Notes under the pieces: model-generated
Databases searched by the model: none
The model's input: only the letters and a program-made list of their open reading frames with translations
What the model was told of the DNA's origin: nothing
Made by a program: the position numbers and the translations under genes
Part shown: one piece after another, positions 33,991 to 47,700 of the stretch
Layout: every line of letters begins with the position of its first letter
How positions within the stretch are numbered: position 1 is the stretch's first letter
DNA from: JADLHS01 sp964561105
GTDB taxonomy: Bacteria; Verrucomicrobiota; Verrucomicrobiia; Limisphaerales; JADLHS01
Reading direction: 5' to 3'
NCBI GenBank assembly: GCA_964561105.1
Contig: CAZLOH010000007.1
Span: 74,690-138,689, forward strand
DNA length: 64,000 nt

Positions 33991-35679
33991 GTGAAATTGC
34001 TGCGTGCTGTTGTCTTGCTGGCCGGTTTTGGTCTCGGGCTGACCTGCCTTTTGCAAAACAATCACGAATCCGGGCACGCGTCACCAGGGGCCACGGCACT
34101 TTCCAGCCCGTCGCACTGGACATTCACACAAACTTCACCTAGCGGTCCGGCTGGATCCACTCCGGATTTTTCTCGCGATGCACTCACTCCCAAAGGCCGG
34201 TTCGCACATTGCCGACTGGTCCCTGTCTCGGGAAATCCGCCGACGCTCTTGGCGTCGTTCACGACTGAGCTTGTGCGCTCGCGGACTCCGAGCGCCGACG
34301 CCATTCCAGGGCGGCGTGTGCCGCTAACCGCACCGCGGGAGATTTGGTCGGCCCCGGAGTTGCGCGCAGTTGCGGTGCCGCTGCCCGAGGCGGACACGCT
34401 CGCGCATCGGAATCTCGAAAACGATAAACTGGCGTGCCTCGAACAGCCCAACGGGGAACGGAGTTTCTTCAACCCAGAGATGCTCCTGGTCAAATTCGTC
34501 GGCCAACCGCTCCTCTCCGTGGTGCGCGTGCCAGCGGGGCTGGAGTTGGAAGCGTTGGCCGCACTCAATGCCCGTGAGGATGTCGAGTTTGCGGAACCGG
34601 ATATTTTACAGCGACGCTGTTTTCAACCTGACGATGTGCTGGCAACCAATCAATGGCCGCTTGAGAAGATCAACAGCTTTCAAGCCTGGGATTACGGCGT
34701 TGTTGCCAGTCCGGTGCGGGTGGCGATTGTGGATACGCCGTTTCAAATGAACCATCCGGACTTGGTCGCAAACACCGTGGCCGGCTGGGATGTCGTAGCG
34801 AATCAACCCGTGACCAACAGCGCGGGCATTGATCATTCGACGGTGGCCGCCGGACTGATTGCCGCGGGCTTGAACAACGGATTGGGCATCGCCGGCCTGG
34901 CCAATTGCAAGATTCTGCCGATCAATACCACCGGCTTTGAGAGTGAACTCTGTAATGCCGTCTATTGGGCGGCCAGCAACGGGGTGCGCGTGGTCAGCAT
35001 CAGTTGGACGGGCGCGGGCAGTGACGCACTGAATGCCGCAGGTCATTATTTCAAAACCGCTGCGCGCGGGATGATTGTCATGTCCGGCGAGAATGGGACC
35101 GGCGAAATGGCGATTCCCAATCAACCGGACATCTGGGTGGTGGCGATGACCGATGCCGCCGATAATCAGCGGTGCAAGTACGGCGTCGCGAATGATTTTG
35201 CCGCTCCCGGATGGGCGGTCTATTCCACGCGGGCCGGCGGCGGTTACGGGTTTGCCACCGGCACGAGCTACGCGGCTCCGATTCTGGCGGGCGTGGTCGC
35301 CCGATTGTTGACCATCAATCCGACGTTGTCGCCCGATGACGTCCAAAACATCCTCAGTAGCACGGCTCAGGATCTGGGTGATCCCGGCTGGGACCTGTGG
35401 TTCGGCGCCGGACGGATTAATTTTGGCGCGGCGGCGGCGCTGGCACACTCTCGCCGGCCACGGCTTGCCATTTTGAGTTCCACGAACCAGCAACTGGTGA
35501 TCGCAACCGGAGTCGAACCGGGAATCGCCTGTCAGCTTTGGCGGAGTCCGGCCACGAATCAGTTCGCGTGGGCCTGGGTCGCTGATCCGCAGATTTCAAC
35601 CAACGCGGACCAACTCATCTTCACAGTGCCGATGTCTTCAAATGGCGGTGAATTCTATCGGGTTTCGGTCGGACAGTAA
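33991..35679 (+). CDS. Secreted subtilisin-family (S8) serine peptidase
   Basis: 562 residues from GTG 33991, which gives a signal sequence (KLLRAVVLLAGFGLGLTCLL). Residues 30-235 are a long prodomain ending in an inhibitor-like segment (LLVKFVGQPLLSVVRVPAG, EDVEFAEPDILQRR), the usual I9-type layout. The catalytic domain has Asp248 (VAIVDTPFQMNHPDL), His282 (DHSTVAAGLIAAGLN, a variant of HGTxVAG) and Ser426 (GTSYAAPILAGVVARLL), so the triad is complete. The last 100 residues form a beta domain ending W...NGGEFYRVSVGQ, the shared C-terminal domain of the region. It lies 96 bases upstream of the giant surface-protein gene on the same strand and may process that protein or its partners (inference from position only). 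Confidence 0.88.
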   Translation: MKLLRAVVLLAGFGLGLTCLLQNNHESGHASPGATALSSPSHWTFTQTSPSGPAGSTPDFSRDALTPKGRFAHCRLVPVSGNPPTLLASFTTELVRSRTPSADAIPGRRVPLTAPREIWSAPELRAVAVPLPEADTLAHRNLENDKLACLEQPNGERSFFNPEMLLVKFVGQPLLSVVRVPAGLELEALAALNAREDVEFAEPDILQRRCFQPDDVLATNQWPLEKINSFQAWDYGVVASPVRVAIVDTPFQMNHPDLVANTVAGWDVVANQPVTNSAGIDHSTVAAGLIAAGLNNGLGIAGLANCKILPINTTGFESELCNAVYWAASNGVRVVSISWTGAGSDALNAAGHYFKTAARGMIVMSGENGTGEMAIPNQPDIWVVAMTDAADNQRCKYGVANDFAAPGWAVYSTRAGGGYGFATGTSYAAPILAGVVARLLTINPTLSPDDVQNILSSTAQDLGDPGWDLWFGAGRINFGAAAALAHSRRPRLAILSSTNQQLVIATGVEPGIACQLWRSPATNQFAWAWVADPQISTNADQLIFTVPMSSNGGEFYRVSVGQ

Positions 35680-35775
35680 GCTTGTAAAACTTCATCCGAA
35701 TTTTTACTTGTTGATTCAAGAGGGGTGTGGGAACAATGCCTCTGCAGTTCAGAACCTCCGACAAAGCAGACCCTT

Positions 35776-38700
35776 ATGCGAAAAAGTAGTTTTGTCGCTC
35801 GACCGATTGTGTCCGCGACTTCGAGCTTGATGATGGCCATTGCTGCTTTGCTGGCAATGCCCACACAGGACGCGAGTGCAGCCTGCACCCCGCTGCCGCC
35901 GGGAGCCATCGGCTGGTGGTCGGGAGAGGGTAACGCCAATGACGTGCTCGGTCTCAACAACGGGACCAATGTCCTTGGAGTTGGATTCGCTGCGGGGGAA
36001 GTTGGGCAGGCATTTGTTTTCAACGGGACCAATAACTACATCCAGATTCCTGACTCGTCGGCGTTAAGCCCCCATGTCGGCAGCGTTGGCGAATTGACCA
36101 TTGAAGCCTGGATATTCCTGCCGCGCTTACCGCAATTTGACGCCGTAACTGGACAGGCCAATCGTTCCATTGTGGTCAAAGGCAGTCCTGGGCAGTGGGA
36201 GTATGGATTGTTCATGAACACAAATGGCGTTCCAACATTCAATGTCTGGCAGGCCAATGGTAATGTGTACTCAAGTGCAACTGGCATCAGCATCACCACC
36301 AACGTCTGGCATCACCTGGCGGGCGTCTTGAACAAAGGGCAATACGTTCGTTTGTATGTGGATGGCCAGTTGGTGAGTGAAGCAACCAGCTTTTCCGGGA
36401 ACACTTCGGATGGGACCTCCCCGCTCTTCATCGGCCGGCGCGGTGATGGCCAGAACCTCGACGGCATGGTGGACGAAGTGACGGTTTATGGTCGTGATTT
36501 GAGCAGTGCGGAAATCGCCGGGATATTTGCCGCGGGTGCCTCCGGCAAGTGTGTCACGGTGGCGGGCGCGGCGGTGCCGTATCAAACGGATTTTGAGAAC
36601 GGCATCGGACCCGAATGGATGCAGCCCACAACCGACAACAGCGAATCCATTGTCTTCACCCGCTTCAGCGGCCAGTTTGACAACGGCGGGCAAATGCTGA
36701 CGTTGACGAACCTCGTGCCCGGTCAGAGTTACACCCTTGGTTTTGATTTCTACGCGTTGGATTCGTGGGACGGCGGCAGCAGCGACTACTTGAACGTGGC
36801 GGTCAATGGCAGCCAACTGTTTCACTACACCTTCGCGAATTACAACGTCACGCAGACCTATCCCGGATCACCTGATGAAGGCAGCGCCAATTACGGATTC
36901 AACCAAGGCTACGCGGATGCCGTCTATCGGAACATTGAAGTGACTTTCACTGCCACTAATGCCATTACTCAGATTGGTTTCGCCGGCCAAAACCTTGAGG
37001 GCATTGGTAACGAGTCCTGGGGCGTGGACAATGTTAGTGTCCGACTCAGTTCGGAGCTGACGAACACGTTTGTGCGCTCAACCACCCTGCCGCCAAATGG
37101 CACGACCAATTCGCAACCAATCGAGACGTTTACGATTTCCGCGAACTGGCCGCTGGCCGCCGCGTCAACCAACGCCGGCAATTTTTCGCTCCGTTCGCCC
37201 GGTGGCGATGGGACCTTCGGCAGCGGAGATGATGTCATTGTCCCGCTGACCATCTCATCCCCCGGCACCGGTGGGCGCTCCATTGCGTTTGCATTGAACA
37301 ATCCACCCCTGCAACCGGGACGCTACCAATTTCAGGCCAGCGGACTGCAAGGAACGAATGCCAGTTCCGTGCCGACCTTCACCCGCGAGTTTTACATTGT
37401 TGCCCCGATTGCCACCGCCATCGAGGGAGCGGGCAATACCGCCATTGCGACTTCAACGGCTTTGCCGCTGACCGAGTCGCCCGCCAGCAGCGGTTTCTTC
37501 TCCGCGTTTGCCACGGGCACTTTTTCCGCAGCCAGCGATGTTGATTACTGGCGTTTCGACGCCGAAGCGGGTGATGTGGTCACCGTGCGTCTGGAGGCGG
37601 AATCACAGGGTATTTACTCGCACATCCGGATTCGCAACTCCGCGGACGCGGATCTTTCCGGCGCGACGGCTGATGCGAACAACACCGTGGAGTTGCAGAA
37701 CTACACCATCAACACACCCGGCACTTATTACGTGCGGGTGTGGAACGACAACTATCGCGCTCGTTACGGCCTGCGCCTGACCATTTCCCGCCCGCCCTCG
37801 GGACCGCAAACGGAATCCGAGGTCAATGACACACAAATCGCCGCCGACCCGCTGGCTCTGGCCTTCAGCCTTGGTCTGGCGCAGGCGCGGATGGCGGGGG
37901 CGCTGCCGACGACGGATGCTGCGGGTGATTATTACCGCTTGGGGACGTTGAACCCGGGCAATGCCATCAATGTCACCGCGCTCTACCCGAGCGGCGCAAC
38001 TCTGACCGCCAGCCAAACCCTGCTTACCATTCAGTCGGAAGGTAATTCGGTGGCCCTCGTCACCAATACCACCGGGAATCTAAATTTCACCGTCGGCGCG
38101 AGCGGCGTTCACTACCTGCGGATCGAGTCCACCAACCGCTCCTTGCGGGCGCAGTATTTGTTGAACGTCTCGATCAGCGATGGCGTGCCACCATTGATCA
38201 CCGCCACGAGTTTCCCGACGGAGGGCGGGAGCACGAACGGCATCATTGACCGGTTCTCCCTGCAGTTCTCCGAAGATCTCTTTTCGCAATCAGTCAGCAA
38301 CGTCGCCAGCTACGATCTGCGCGCGGCGGGGCTGGATGGCAATTTCGGCACACCGGATGACTCGGTTTATTCCGTGGTGACCACCGGTTACGCGAATGGG
38401 CTGACGGCGGGCTACACCATTGCGGACGGGCCGCTGCAGCCCGGGAGCTATCGTTTCACCGCCACCACGACGCTCACCGATCGCGCCGGCAACCACATGG
38501 CGTCGGCATTTGTGCGCAACTTCATCGTCACCAGCCTGCCTGGGATCATGTTGGAGACTCGCAACAATGATGTTCCCGGCCTGGCCACGCCGCTCAGCCT
38601 GTCGCCCGGCACGAATGGAGATGGCACGCTCAGTTGGGTCCAGAACCTCGGCACCGCGAACAACCCCCGATTCGTGGCCACCGGGAATTTCAACTCCGAC

Positions 38701-41700
38701 ACCAACCTTGATTTGGTGGTGGCCAATTGGAGCGCGGGTAACGTGACGGTCTTCACGAACACCGGCAACGGTCTTTTCCAGACGGCGACCAGCATCGCCA
38801 CCGGCGCGAATCCCGTCGCCATCGGCGTGGCGGATTTCAACGGGGACAACGTGGATGATGTCGCCGTGGTCAACTACAATGCCAATACGGTTTCCATTCT
38901 GCTCGGCAGCGGGAATGGCTTGTTTACGTTGCTGGGGAACCTCACCGGATTTTCCAACCCTAATTCCGTGGTCGCGGGCGACGTGAACAACGACGGCAAG
39001 CGCGACTTGGTGGTGCCAAACTATGGTGCGGGGAACGTGCAGGTGCGGCTGGGGAATGGCGACGGCACCTTCCAGTCCGCGGTCGCCTACACCACCGGCT
39101 CGGGCGCCATCGCCGTGGCGCTGGGTGATCTGACTGGCGATGGCAAACCCGACTTGGCCGTGGCCAACTACAACAGTTCAACGGTCAGCCTGCTCACGAA
39201 TTCAGGTACGGGCACGTTCGCCAACGCAGCCAACCTTTCCGTCGGACCAAACCCGCGCTACGTGGCCATCGGCGACGTGACCGGCGAGGGCACGCCGGAT
39301 TTGACGGTGCTCCAGTCGGGCGACAACTCGCTGGCGGTGCTGGCCGGCAATGGCGACGGGACGTTCCAGGCGCGCCGCAGCTATCTCAACGGCAGCACGG
39401 ATGCCTACCAATTTCAACTGGCCGACCTCAACGGCGATGGTCGCCAGGACATCGTGATTGCCGGCTACGGTAACAACCAGTTACCAGTACTGCTGAACAA
39501 CGGCGCGGGCATCTTCACCAACCTCTACGGGTATGCCGTCGGCCAGAATCCGGTCGGGGTGACGGTTGGCGATTTCAACCAGGACGGTCGGCTGGATGCC
39601 GCCTTTGCGCACTACTACGGGAACTATGTTTCGGTGTGGTATGGGAACACAGCGAACTTGCTGAGCGTGAATCCGGCAGGCAGTGGATTGCGCACGGTGA
39701 CCGCGCGCGGCATCCGCTCCTCCAGCAGCGACGTGGATTATTTCCAATTCACCGGCAACGCGGGCGATCAAGCCATCCTGGCGGTGGATACCATCGGGAA
39801 TCCAAGTGCCAGCGGTTTGCGTTACTGGCTGGAGTACTGGGATGGCAACGACCTGACGTGGTTCGACGCCACCTACAACGGTTGGGGACAGAGCGCGGTG
39901 GTGACTCTGCCAAAAACGGGAACTTACTTTGTCCGCGTGGCCAGCGCCTATTACGACTATCAAGGCGAGTACCGCATTCGGGTGACCCTGGCCGCGCCAC
40001 CCATCCGGTTGGAATCGGAAGGCAACGATACCATCGCCAGCGCCAACCTGCCCGCGTGGGTGCGCTCCGGCAATCAACTTCAAGCCACCAACGCGGGTTA
40101 CCTGAGTGTGGGCGACGGCGGAGATTACTATCAACTCGGCCACCTTTCGGGCGGCAACGCCGTCACTTTCACGGTGCGCGCGCCCTCCAGCAGCGGTCTG
40201 GCGGGAATCCTCAGCGTTTACAACGCCGCCGGTGCGTTGATGACAAACAGCCCCGCCGGCGCCACGAATTTTACCTTCATGGTTCCGACCGGACAGGACG
40301 GACTTTACTACGCCTCCCTGACGGCGGGAGCGGGCGGTTTCACCGCGCAGTCTGCTGCCGCGCTCCGACTTTCCGGCGGCAGCGACTACGTTACCCTCGG
40401 CGGAAACTGGTTTTCCAATCAAGTGTTCACCCTCTCCCTGTGGGTCAACCCCGCCGCCTCCCAAAACCAATATGCCGACCTCATAGACAATAACCACCAG
40501 GCGGCGATCAATTGGGTGGTTGAACAAAACAACACCACCGCGAACCAATACATCTGGGGAGCGGCGGATGGTTCGAGCGGAATTACTTTCAATCTCACGC
40601 CCAACACCTGGCAGCAACTCACCATCACGCGCGACGCCACCAACATCAACCGGGTTTACCTCAACGGCGTGCTGGTCGGCACCAGCGCCGGGAGCGGCCA
40701 GATCAATTACAACGGTAATCAATCACTGAACCTCGGCCGTTGGGGAGCCGGCGGACGGACGTGGAACGGGATGATCAGCGACCTGCGCATGTGGGATCAC
40801 GCCCTCACCGGCGGCGAGGTTGCCGCGAGCATGGCGGGAATACTCACCGGCAATGAACCGGGCCTGCTCGGTTACTGGCCGCTCAACGAAGGCTTCGGCG
40901 CCAGCTCGTCCGATCTAAGCCCGGCCAATCACCCGGCCATCCTGGTCAACAACGCGGGCTGGTCGCAGCTCGGACCGACGAACAGCATGCCGCCCGGCCT
41001 GCGCGCCGAATACCTTCTCAGTTTTGATGCCTCCAACTCGGTTCCGCCACAGATCACGGGCGACACCCTGCCGGACGATGGCGCCATCAGCACAAACATG
41101 ATCAGCGCGTTCACCGTGAACTTTAACGAGTTCATGGACCCCGCCTTTGCGAAACTCGCTCGCGCTGTTTACAAGTTTGGTGGCCACACCTATCTCCTCA
41201 CCGACACGGCGCTTTCCTGGGCGGATGCGGAAGCCGCGGCGGTGACCCTGGGCGGACACCTGGCCTCCATCACCAATTCGGCGGAGAACCTCTGGCTGGC
41301 GCAAACCTTCGACGGCGCCGGCGATTTGTGGATTGGACTCAATCAACTGCTCGGCCGGGAATATCCCGCCTGGACCAGCGGCGACCCTTATCAGTACAGC
41401 AATTGGAGCGGCGGCGAACCGAATAACAGCAGCGGTTACGAATACGCGGTCCGGTTCTCCGATGGCGGCAATGGCACCTGGTATGACGCTGCCGCCGGAG
41501 GCGCGGTGCGGGGTATCATTGAAGTGCCCTCCGCCAACGATGCCGACGGCGACGGCTTGGTGGACAGTTTAGACCCGTATCCGAACGATGCCGTCAACGC
41601 CTTTGATCTCCGGGCCGCCGGGTCGGATGGCCAGTTCGATACCGGAGACGACGTCATTTATCGCGTAACAACGACCGGCTACACCAGCGGACTTTCGGCC

Positions 41701-44700
41701 GGATTTGCCATCGTGGATGGTCCATTGCAACCCGGCAGCTATCGCTTCAAAGTCACGCCGGCATTGCAGGATCGGTTTGGCGTTCCCCTGGCGGCGGCGT
41801 ACGTGCGGTATTTCACCAACGTCGCCGTCAGTGGGTTCATCACCGAAAACCGGCGCGATGCCAGCGGGTCTTCCACCACGTCCCTCAGCCAGTCTCCCGC
41901 CGTCACCGGCGACGGTTCGTTCGCGGTCAGCTCGGGTATCGGCGTGGGGAACAATCCCTATTTCATCACCCAGGCGGATGTGAACAAGGACGGTTATCTC
42001 GATCTGGCCGTGGCGAATTATTCCAGCGCCAACGTCTCCATTCTCACGAATGATCACACCGGACATTTCCAAGTCGCGAGCAATTACGCCACCGGCAGCG
42101 GCGCCATCAGCATCGCGACGGCGGACTTCAACGGTGATGCCAACCTTGACCTCGCCGTGGCCAACAACACAGCCAACACGGTGAGCATCCTGCTGGGCAA
42201 CGGCACGGGTGGTTTCACGACCCTGACGAACATTGGTGGGTTCAGCAATCCCCGGAACCTGGTCGCAGCCGATTTCAATCAGGACGGCATCCCGGACCTC
42301 GCGGTGCCGAGCGAAAACCAGGCTCGCGTGACCGCTTGGTTCGGAGCGGGCGACGGCAATTTCACCAACGCGGTCAATTACACGGTCAATGCGGGACCAG
42401 AAACGGTGACGGCCGGCGATTTGAATGGCGACGGCAATCCCGACTTGGTGGTGGCCAGCTACAACGCCTCCACCCTGGCCATCTTGCTCGGCAGTCCCAG
42501 TGGCAACTTCACAGTGACGACCAACCTGCCCACCATCACTAACCCACGCTCAGTAAGTCTCGCTGACGTTTCTGGCGACGGAAAGCTCGACGCGCTCGTG
42601 GTGAACAACGGCAACATTTTTAGCGTCGCCTTCGGCAACGGTGATGGCACCTTCCAATCGCGGACGGACTACAACCTCGGCAATAGTGACGCCTATCAAG
42701 TGCTGGCGGTGGACCTGAACAACGACGGCAAACTGGACATCGTCGTGCCCGCCTACGGAGCAAATCGGTTGACCACGGTGTTCAACAATGGCGACGGCAC
42801 CTTCGCTTCGCAACTGAACTACGCCCCGGGCGGCAATCCCATCAGCGCCACCGTGGGCGACTTCAATCTGGACGGCGTGCCGGACATCGCCACGGCCAAT
42901 TATTACGGCGGCAACGTGTGGGTGTTGTTCGGCAACAACAACGAAACCCTGGCGGTGGACAGCAACGGCACGGGCCTCCGCATCGCAGCCGCGCGAGGCA
43001 ATCTGGCGGACGGGAACGACTACGGAATTTGGACCTTCAGCGCGGTCACAGGCGATCGGTTGTTCATCGCGACAGAAAATCCGGGAGACCCGGGCGGGTC
43101 CTCGCTGCTTTACCGCATCTATTACCCCAACGGCTCGCAATGGACGTATTTTTACACCGACGGCAACGGACGCGGAAGCCTCAGCCTCACGGTGCCCTCG
43201 CCCGGGACGTACACCGTCCGCGTCGAGCAAAGCAGCGCCTACACGGGTGAATACCGCTTGCGGGTGACGCTGGCGTCGCCGCCGGTGCAGTTGGAGACCG
43301 AGGACAACGGCAGCATTGCGGCGGCGGATGCCGTATCGCTCGCGCTCACGAACGGTCATCGGGTCGCGACCATGCTCGGCTATCTCGGGAATTCGGATGG
43401 GGCGGGTGATTATTACGCGCTGGGCAATCTGGCGGGTGGAACGCAGATTTCCCTGCAATGGGCGCGCCCGGCCAACAGCGCCGTGTCTCCCATCCTGGAA
43501 ATCTACAACGCCGCCGGCGTGCTGATGACCAACAGCCGGCCCAGCCAGACCAACCTGGTTTTCGTCACCGGTCTCACCGACGCCGGCGCCTACTTTGCTC
43601 ACCTCATCGGGACCTATCCCAGCTTCCGAGCGACCGTCACCAATGCGTTGCTTTTCAACGGCAACAATCATTACGTGAACCTGGGCGCGTGGGCACCGTC
43701 AACGAACTGGAGCCTGGAGGCCTGGGTCATGCCGACCTCCTTGCCCAATGGCCGGCGCATGATTCTCGGGTCGGAATCCGCTTATCGCGACTGGAGTCTG
43801 ACCCTCCAGGACGGTCACCTCGCCATCAATGTGATCAAGAGCGGTGCCGCAGTTGCTTACGCGGACCCGAAATTGGCGGTGCCCAACACCTGGTACCACA
43901 TGGTCGGCACCTGTGACGGCACCAACGCATTGCTCTACATCAATGGTGCGCTGGTCGCCTCGGGGCCGGTGGACTTGAATTATCTTCCCACCCCCGCCGG
44001 CGCCCGCATCGGCAGCGCGGTCTGTTGCGGTGAGTATTTCCCGGGTGCGATCACCGAGGCCTCCATTTGGAACCGCGCGCTCTCGCCCGCCGAGGTCGCC
44101 GCGCTGGTCAACACCAGCCCGACGGGCGCCGAGACGGGATTGCTTGGGCTTTGGAACCTGCAGACCGGCACGGGAACAACTCTCACGGATCTCTCGGGCA
44201 ACCTCCACGAAGGGACGCTCGCCAGCGGTCCCGCCTGGATCATGCTGGCCCCGCCCGGCTCGCAGGTCAGCGGGCTTTTGCAGCAGTATCTTCTGGGCAT
44301 CAACCTGCTCAGCACCATCCCACCGCAAATCCTGGCCGTCTCGCTCCCGGGCGAGGGCAGCACCAATACCGGAGTCTGGGATCGGTTCGGCATCACCTTC
44401 TCCGCCGACATGGCGGCGCCCACCGTCACCAACTCCGCCAATTACGAGTTGCGCCATGCGGGCGCGGACAATCTGTTCGACACCGCTGACGATCAATTTT
44501 ACACGGTGCAAAACTCGCCACTCTACACGACCGGCACTTCCGCCTCGTACCTCGTCCCGGATGGCCCCTTGCAACCGGGGCGGTATCGCTTCACGGTTTC
44601 CGCCAACCTGACCGATCCGGTCGGCACCATGCTGCCCGCGCCGTACGTGCGGAATTTCACGATCTTCAACCTGCCCGGGTTTGTTTTCGAAAACCGTTTC

Positions 44701-47700
44701 GCCAACAGTTATGGCCAGGCCACCACCCTGAGTCCGAACCGGACCAACCGCGCGGACGGAGCATTCACCGGCGGCGATTTCCTCGGTTTGGGCAGCGGCG
44801 TGGAACACATCGCCGCCGGGCTGATCAATTCGGACACCAACATGGACCTGGTGGCCGCGTTGTGGCAGGGCGGCGGCGTGGCCGTGCTCACCGGTAATGG
44901 TGATGGCACCTTCACCGTCAAAACCAATTACGCCACTGGTTCTCAGGCTCGGGCCGTGGCCCTTGGTAATTTTAACGCTGACGCCAACCTCGACCTCGCC
45001 GTCGCCAACTACGGTGCGAATACCATGACGGTGTTGTTGGGGAATGGCGATGGCACATTCCAGGTGCGTAGCAATTACAGCACGGGCACCCAGCCGTACT
45101 ACATTGCCGTCGCGGACGTGAACCAGGATGGCAAGCTCGATCTCGTGACGCCGAATTGGGGCAGCGCCAACGTGAGCGTCCTCCTGGGCAAGGGTGACGG
45201 TGATTTTCAGCCGGCGGTGAACTACGCTCTGGGTGGCAACCCGGCCGGCGCGGCGGTCGCCGACGTCAACGGCGACGGCAACCCGGATCTTTTCGTTGCC
45301 AATTACGGCCTCAACAAGGTGAATCTCCTCTTTGGCAACGGCGATGGCACCTTTGCGCCGCCGGTGCTGTTGCCCGTCGGATTGCAACCGCGCGCTGTGA
45401 CCCTGGCCGACTTCAACCACGACACCAAACTGGATTTGGCGGTGCTCAACGGCGGCGACAACACCGTCAGCATCCTGTCGGGTAATGGTGATGGCTCCTA
45501 TCAACCCCGCGTGAACTACGCGGCGGGCACTTCGGATGGTTACGAAATCCTGGCCACCGACGTGGATCTGGATGGCTGGGCGGACCTGGTTGCACCGGGT
45601 TACTACAACAACACCGTGAACGTGCTCCTCAACCGCAACGGCGGCACCTTCCCGGCCGTGACTCAATACACCTACGGCAATCGTCCCGTTGGCTTGGCGG
45701 CGGCGGACTTCAACGGGGACGGCCGGCAGGATTTCGCCATCGGCTTTGACTCCGGCAACAACATCGGAGTTCTGCTGGGCAACGATACGCAGCCGCTGAC
45801 CTTGGATGCGCTCACCGGGTTACGCATCGCGGCGGGCCGCGGCAATTTGCGTGACGGCGCGCAAGCCGATTACTGGAGCTTCGACGCCCAGGCGGGTGAC
45901 CAGATTTACCTGGCCAGCGAGAATCCGAACAATCCGGCGGGCACCGGTCTTAGCTACATCATCTATCGTCCAGACGGAATTACCCTCGCCAGTTTTGGTG
46001 GCGATTATTATGGCCGAGGACAGATTGCGGCCACCTGCCCGTTTCCTGGAACTTATACCATCCGGGTATCGCCAAACTACTCCTACACCGGTGAGTATCG
46101 TTTCCGCGTCACCCTGGCGCCAGCGGGAGTTCAGGTGGAATCGGAAGGCAACGACAGTATTGGCGCGGCCGACGCATTGAGTTGGAGTCTCGCCGCTGGA
46201 CATCGGCAGGCCACCGTGCTGGGCTATTACGGATCAGCCGACGGCAGTGACTACTTTCAATTAGGCTCGCTCTCGGCCGGGGCGACGCTCCAGCTTCAAC
46301 TCGGCTTTCCGGCCAGCAGCGGTTTGATGGCGGGAATTTCCGTCTTCAACTCTGCGGGGACGCTGGTGAGCTACAGCCCGGTCCGAAGCACCAACTTCTC
46401 CTTTACCGTGCCGCCGAACAGCAACGGGACGTACTATGCGCAAATCTGGGATGCCGGGGCGGTGACCGCCTTGAGTTTCGGCAGTGGCAACAACAGCGCG
46501 TTGAAATTCTGGGGAAACAGCGATTGGATTTCATTTACGAACCCAATCATCCCGGCGGCGGGGGATTTCACGGTGGAAGCTTGGGCCTACGCCACCGGCC
46601 CCAGCAGTTATCGGGAGATCATGTCGCAAGGCAGCGGCGGCAACGCCTTCTACCTGGGGACGGACGGCGCCAACATTCGCGCGGGTGACGGCTGGCAGTC
46701 CACCGGCGTGGCGTTTCCCTACGCCGGCTGGCATCACTTTGCCCTCGTCAAATCCAGCACCGACACCTTGCTCTACGTGGATGGCCTGCTGGCCGCCAGC
46801 AAAGGCTCGGCAATTCCCAATCCCGCCGCATCCACCCCGTTGCGCCTCGGGCGGCAGTATGGCACCTACGGCGAATACTGGCCGGGTTATCTGGACGAGG
46901 TTCGCATCTGGAACGTGGCGCGTAGCGCGACTGAAATTCAAAACAATGTCTCGAACCGTCTGAGCGGCGCGGAATCCGGTCTGGTCGGCTACTGGCGTTT
47001 CGACGAAGGCAGCGGCCCCGTCGTTACGGATGCGAGTCCGGGAGGAAACTATGGCACCCTCCAGAACACACCGGTTTGGATACCGGCGGGCATCTCCAAC
47101 GCTCAACCGGCCGGCATCTTTGCGCAGTATCTGTTGAACCTGGACATCGGCGACAGCACCGGAGCCAACATCACCTCCGTGACCCTGCCTGCCGCTGGCT
47201 CGTCCAACGCGGGCACGTTCGACCGCTTCACCTTGAACTTCACCAAGGACGTCGCCACGGGCATCAACCTGTTGAACCGTGACGTGCGCGTCTTCAACGG
47301 CCACGCCTACACCATCACCTCCGGAGCGGTGAGTTGGTACGACGCTGAGTCCCAGGCCCGGGCGCTGGGCGGTAATCTCGCAACCGTCAACGATGCCACG
47401 GAGAATGGTTGGTTGAATCTCAACTTCAGCGGCTACGGTGTGCTCTGGCTGGGATTGAATGATGAATTGCAGCAGGGCAACTATGTTTGGACGAGCGGCG
47501 CGCCGTTCAGCTACACCAACTGGGACAGCGGCCAGCCGAACAATGGCAACAACTCGGATTACGTCGCGTTGCGCCAGAATGGGCGGTGGGCCGACTACCA
47601 AAACAACGCCGGCAATATCCGCGGTTTGATTGAAGTGGCCGGAACGGACACTGATGGCGACGGCCTTCCCGACACGCTCGACCCGTACCCGAACGATCCC

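Noticed and set aside
43699..45666. A 655-codon open frame on the minus strand inside the giant gene, and similar long ones at 46531-47838, 48943-50154 and 52411-53793
   Set aside because: They mirror the repetitive, GC-rich plus-strand gene; their translations are Arg/Gly/His/Val-rich without domains or signals.
38620..45800. Regularly repeated DNA that could suggest a CRISPR array or satellite
   Set aside because: The repeats are in frame, degenerate and encode FG-GAP protein repeats; there are no identical direct repeats with unique spacers.
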